Notes under the pieces: generated by a model
Database searches by the model: none
What the model saw: only the letters and a program-made list of their open reading frames with translations
What the model was told of the DNA's origin: nothing
Assembly (NCBI RefSeq): GCF_004346035.1
Contig: NZ_SLZN01000007.1
Coordinates: forward strand, 83,515-147,514
Direction of reading: 5' to 3'
Length of the DNA: 64,000 nucleotides
Source: Acidomonas methanolica
GTDB taxonomy: Bacteria > Pseudomonadota > Alphaproteobacteria > Acetobacterales > Acetobacteraceae
Position numbers and translations under genes: made by a program
Part shown: piece after piece, positions 59,525 to 64,000 of the stretch
How positions within the stretch are numbered: the first letter of the stretch is position 1
Layout of the letters: every line of letters begins with the position of its first letter

Positions 59525-60733
59525 ATGACGCCGCTTCCTCATTCCGCCACCCGGCTCGCTCACCGCGTCTGGCGGTTGCTTCCCCGCGACGCCCGACGGC
59601 GCGGATTGGCCGGGGCCTCAGCGGTTCTGGCGCGCAAGCCCGACAAACACCCTCCCGCCCGCAGCGACGGCGTCCTCGTCGCGGGCGAGATGGACAGCGC
59701 CAACGGGCTGGGCGAGGCCGCGCGCCTGTTGAATCAGGCCGCTGCAACCCTGGGAAAGGCGCGCGGCACGCTGCGCCTCGGCCTGCCCGGCCTCGTGGCG
59801 CGGGACCGCCCGCCCCACGCGCCGGGCGCCGCGCTGCTGGCGGCGGTGAACGCGCCCTGGCTGCCCGCGGCCCTGCTGGGAGCGCCGCGCGACCTCCTCG
59901 CCGGACGGCGCGTGATCGGCTTCTGGGCGTGGGAATTGTCCGCCGTGCCGCCCTCATGGCGGGACGGGGCGAAATTCGTGCATGAAATCTGGGCGCCGTC
60001 CTCTTTCGCTGCGGCGGCATTCGAGCCGCTCGCGCCGGGCCGGGTGCGCGGCGTGCCGCTCCCTCTCGCGGCGCTGGACATGCCGGTCGAAGGAGATCGG
60101 GCGGATTTCGACCTGCCGGACGGCGTGTTCACCGTCACGGTGATCTTCAACCTCGCCTCCTCGATGGAACGCAAGAACCCCCTCGGCGCGATCGCCGCCT
60201 TCCGCGCCGCGTTCGGCGCGAGCCGGGATCATCTCCTGGTGATGAAACTCACCGGCGCCGAGGCATACGGGCAGGATCTCGCGCGGATCGCCGAGGCCGC
60301 CGCCGGCGCGAATGTCCGGCTGATCACGGAAACATGGACCGAACCCCGCCTGCGCGGCCTGATCCGGGCGAGCGACGTCGTGCTGTCCCTGCACCGCTCC
60401 GAGGGGTTCGGGCTGGTGCCCGCCACGGCGCTGCTGCTCGGGCGTCCCGTCGTGGCGACGGGCTGGTCGGGCAATCTCGACTTCATGACCGAAGGAAGCA
60501 GCGCGCTCGTCCCCTGTCGCCTCGTGCCCGCCCACGATCCGCGCGGAACCTACGACCTGCCCGGCGCGCTCTGGGCCGAGCCCGATGTGGAGGCGGCGGC
60601 GGACTGGCTGCGGCGTCTGGCGGACGACGCCGCGCTCCGCGCCCGGCTGGCGCGCGCCGGAGAGGCCCATGCGCGCGCGACTCTGGGGCTGGAGCCCTTC
60701 GCGGCGGCGCTGGCGGCGAGCGGCGTCGCATGA
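59525..60733 (+). CDS. Glycosyltransferase family 4-like (paralogue of 52049-53242)
   Basis: A 402-residue GT-B enzyme that matches the gene at 52049 over its length: [77 protein letters not shown] and GNLDFMTEGS. It opens the plus-strand arm of the locus and its stop overlaps the next gene (ATGA). The start ATG 59525 is preceded by AT-rich sequence but no strong ribosome site. Donor and acceptor sugars are unknown. Confidence 0.85.
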   Translation: MTPLPHSATRLAHRVWRLLPRDARRRGLAGASAVLARKPDKHPPARSDGVLVAGEMDSANGLGEAARLLNQAAATLGKARGTLRLGLPGLVARDRPPHAPGAALLAAVNAPWLPAALLGAPRDLLAGRRVIGFWAWELSAVPPSWRDGAKFVHEIWAPSSFAAAAFEPLAPGRVRGVPLPLAALDMPVEGDRADFDLPDGVFTVTVIFNLASSMERKNPLGAIAAFRAAFGASRDHLLVMKLTGAEAYGQDLARIAEAAAGANVRLITETWTEPRLRGLIRASDVVLSLHRSEGFGLVPATALLLGRPVVATGWSGNLDFMTEGSSALVPCRLVPAHDPRGTYDLPGALWAEPDVEAAADWLRRLADDAALRARLARAGEAHARATLGLEPFAAALAASGVA

Positions 60734-61926
60734 AGCCGCTCGTCTGGCATTGGGGCCGACGCGGAGCCGGACCTCTCTTCGCGGTCCGCCTGACCGAGGC
60801 CCTGAACGCGATCGCGGGGCAGGAGGCGTGCCTGTCCCTGGCCGCCCGCGCCGAACTCCTCGCCGGACCGGACGCCCCGCCCTGCGACTGGCGCGAGCCG
60901 ACCTACGAGACGCGGCTCGGCTACGCGGCACGGCGGCTGACCGCGCCCATGCGGGTCCGGCAGGCGATCCGGCGGCTGGAAATCCTCGCGCCCGACATCG
61001 CGATCTGCGCCATGCCCGCCCTGCTCGACGGCACGATGACGGCCGCCCTCGCGGCGCGGCACATTCCCTACGCGGTCGTCGTGCATGACGCCGAGGCGCA
61101 TCCGGGCGACGCGTTCCGTTTCCGTCTCATGGGTCAGGAAAATCTCCTGCACGGGGCCCGGCACCTCTTCTGCCTGTCGGGCCATGTGGAAAACGGCCTG
61201 CGGGCACGCGGATTCGGACAGTCCGGCCAGACGCTCACCAAGCTCTGGCTCCCCTATATGGGCGTCGAGATGAGCCTCGACGCCGACGCACGCGCCGGAA
61301 CCACCCGAGCTCCGGCGCGGCCGGACCGGCGGCCCAGAGTGCTGCATTTCGGCAGGCTCCTGCCCTATAAGGGGCTGGACCTCCTGGCGGACGCGCTCGA
61401 ACGGCTCGGCCCCGACCTGCCGTTCGACATCAGAATCTGCGGGGAAGGACCGGATTCCGCCGCGCTCCGCCGCCTGCGCGCCATGCGGCATGTGCAGGTG
61501 GAGGCGCGCTGGTTCGCGGAGACGGAACTCCCCGCGCTCTTCGCCTGGGCGGACGCGCTGGTGCTGCCCTATCGCGAGGCGAGCCAGTCCGGCGTCGCCG
61601 TCATGGGGCTGGCGGCCGGGCTGCGCATCCTCGCGACGGCGGTGGGCGGATTGCCGGAGCAACTCGCCGGCGTGGAAGGGGCGATGCTCTGCGCCCCGAC
61701 CGCGCCGGCCATCGCGGAGGCGCTTCTGGCCCTGGCGGCGGCACTCCGCGAGGGCGGGACGACCGCCCCCGCGATTCGGGACTGGCGGCAAAGCTGGCGG
61801 GATCTGGCGACCGTCATGCTCGGCGTCATCCGCGGAGACGCGGCACCGGCGGACACCGCCACCCGCCTCCCGGCCCCGGCCGCCTGGCAGCCCGCCTCCC
61901 CGCTGCCCGCGACCTCCGGCTCATGA
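60730..61926 (+). CDS. Glycosyltransferase family 4
   Basis: A 398-residue GT-B glycosyltransferase. The C-terminal domain has RVLHFGRLLPYKGLDLLADAL, a sugar-nucleotide site ICGEGPDSAALRRL and VLPYREASQSGVAVMGLAAG. The N-terminal domain includes YAVVVHDAEAHPGDAFR. It starts at ATG 60730, overlapping the previous stop, and is the last gene of this arm before pgm. The longer frame to 60334 is a shadow of the previous gene. Specificity unknown. Confidence 0.87.
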   Translation: MKPLVWHWGRRGAGPLFAVRLTEALNAIAGQEACLSLAARAELLAGPDAPPCDWREPTYETRLGYAARRLTAPMRVRQAIRRLEILAPDIAICAMPALLDGTMTAALAARHIPYAVVVHDAEAHPGDAFRFRLMGQENLLHGARHLFCLSGHVENGLRARGFGQSGQTLTKLWLPYMGVEMSLDADARAGTTRAPARPDRRPRVLHFGRLLPYKGLDLLADALERLGPDLPFDIRICGEGPDSAALRRLRAMRHVQVEARWFAETELPALFAWADALVLPYREASQSGVAVMGLAAGLRILATAVGGLPEQLAGVEGAMLCAPTAPAIAEALLALAAALREGGTTAPAIRDWRQSWRDLATVMLGVIRGDAAPADTATRLPAPAAWQPASPLPATSGS

Positions 61927-62049
61927 CCCCCGCGCCCCGATGCCGCGCGTCCGGGGCTGGACGAACCCGTCCGCGAATGGTCTTCTCCCCTCTCCGGGCG
62001 AGGTCTCCTACGTTCGGACCCTGACGAACCGCAGGAAGTTGGAACCCCC

Positions 62050-63708
<1,659 letters not shown>

Positions 63709-63728
63709 CAGGACCGGGAGGGGGGCTG

Positions 63729-63850
63729 TTCTTCTTTTTCTGAAGAAAAAGAAGCAAAAAGACTTTTGATTTTTTGGCGACAGAGTCTCGCCGGGAGACT
63801 CCGCCGCCAAGGTCGAAGACGTTTTTTGGTTCTTTTTTTCAAAAAAGAAC
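63729..63850 (-). repeat. Three-hairpin interspersed repeat, full copy 6
   Basis: The best-preserved copy: TTCTTTTTCTGAAGAAAAAG, GCAAAAAGACTTTTGATTT, the middle hairpin GAGTCTC-GCCGG-GAGACTC (63783-63801) and GTTCTTTTTT / AAAAAAGAAC. It lies between convergent pgm and the gene at the window edge. Confidence 0.93.
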
Positions 63851-63869
63851 CAGACCCTCCCCGCCCGAA

Positions 63870-64000
63870 TCAGGCCATGGCAAGAGCCATGTCCTCGATC
63901 GCATTCTCTGCCAGATAAGGCCCACCCGCCTTGATCTGGATGGTGAGGATCGCGACACTGTCGGGCTGGCGCGTGCCGAGGGGCAGAAGCGCGTCACCGC
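63870..64000 (-). CDS. C-terminal end of an unidentified gene (cut by window edge)
   Basis: The last 43 or so codons of a frame that runs off the right edge and stops with TGA at 63870-63872. The visible end reads LPLGTRQPDSVAILTIQI and then YLAENAIEDMALAMA. I do not recognise the family. It converges with pgm across the repeat. Confidence 0.5.
   Translation of the reverse strand, partial: GDALLPLGTRQPDSVAILTIQIKAGGPYLAENAIEDMALAMA

Overview
The window looks like a stretch of alphaproteobacterial chromosome, most likely from the Acetobacteraceae (acetic acid bacteria and relatives). The evidence is very GC-rich coding DNA, a ChvG/ChvI two-component pair, HemJ-type haem synthesis next to hemE, an UrcA-family protein, an ArsR-methyltransferase regulator beside metE, and DnaK/TrpB/MetE/GlnA proteins of alphaproteobacterial type. 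The family assignment is an inference from these features; no database search was made.

Layout. 1-3833: 3' end of an RND efflux permease followed by its adaptor and outer-membrane lipoprotein. 3862-9710: comEC, a GT32-like glycosyltransferase, a LysE exporter with a coupled aminotransferase, two copies of an interspersed repeat, and a small membrane protein. 9730-15072: accD-folC, a TonB-dependent siderophore receptor with a Fur-like operator, and an HdeD-like membrane protein. 15260-19209: grpE, dnaK, dnaJ. 19240-24942: a secreted protein of unknown role, trpB-trpA, chvI-chvG. 24950-29304: an UrcA protein, the ArsR-methyltransferase regulator, a cobalamin riboswitch controlling metE, and a small coiled-coil protein. 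29398-34599: adenine deaminase, a ClC channel, and two cation diffusion facilitators, one broken by a frameshift at a G7 tract. 34772-40570: a GT92-like/F5_8C fusion, HU, free-methionine sulfoxide reductase, a DUF442-SQR fusion, a 175-bp tandem repeat and an aminotransferase. 40852-46545: a large TonB-dependent receptor, glnA with its terminator, an AT-rich patch with a serine recombinase, and tRNA-Ala(GGC). 46634-49899: maf, a candidate chromosomal replication origin, then hemE, a HAD hydrolase and hemJ. 49909-61926: a polysaccharide locus with gmd/rmd for a GDP-6-deoxyhexose, six glycosyltransferases including two paralogous pairs, and an acyltransferase. 62050-63708: pgm, which supplies glucose-1-phosphate. 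The right edge cuts an unidentified gene.

The most interesting non-coding signals are three. First, 47385-47694 between maf and hemE holds 12 GTAC tetranucleotides, five DnaA-box-like 9-mers and an AT-rich tract: a candidate oriC. Second, a roughly 120-bp element made of three hairpins occurs as six full and four partial copies, all at gene borders. Third, the cobalamin riboswitch and an ArsR-methyltransferase regulator both sit between the divergent regulator gene and metE. Many apparent long ORFs are antisense shadows of GC-rich genes, or start inside the repeat.
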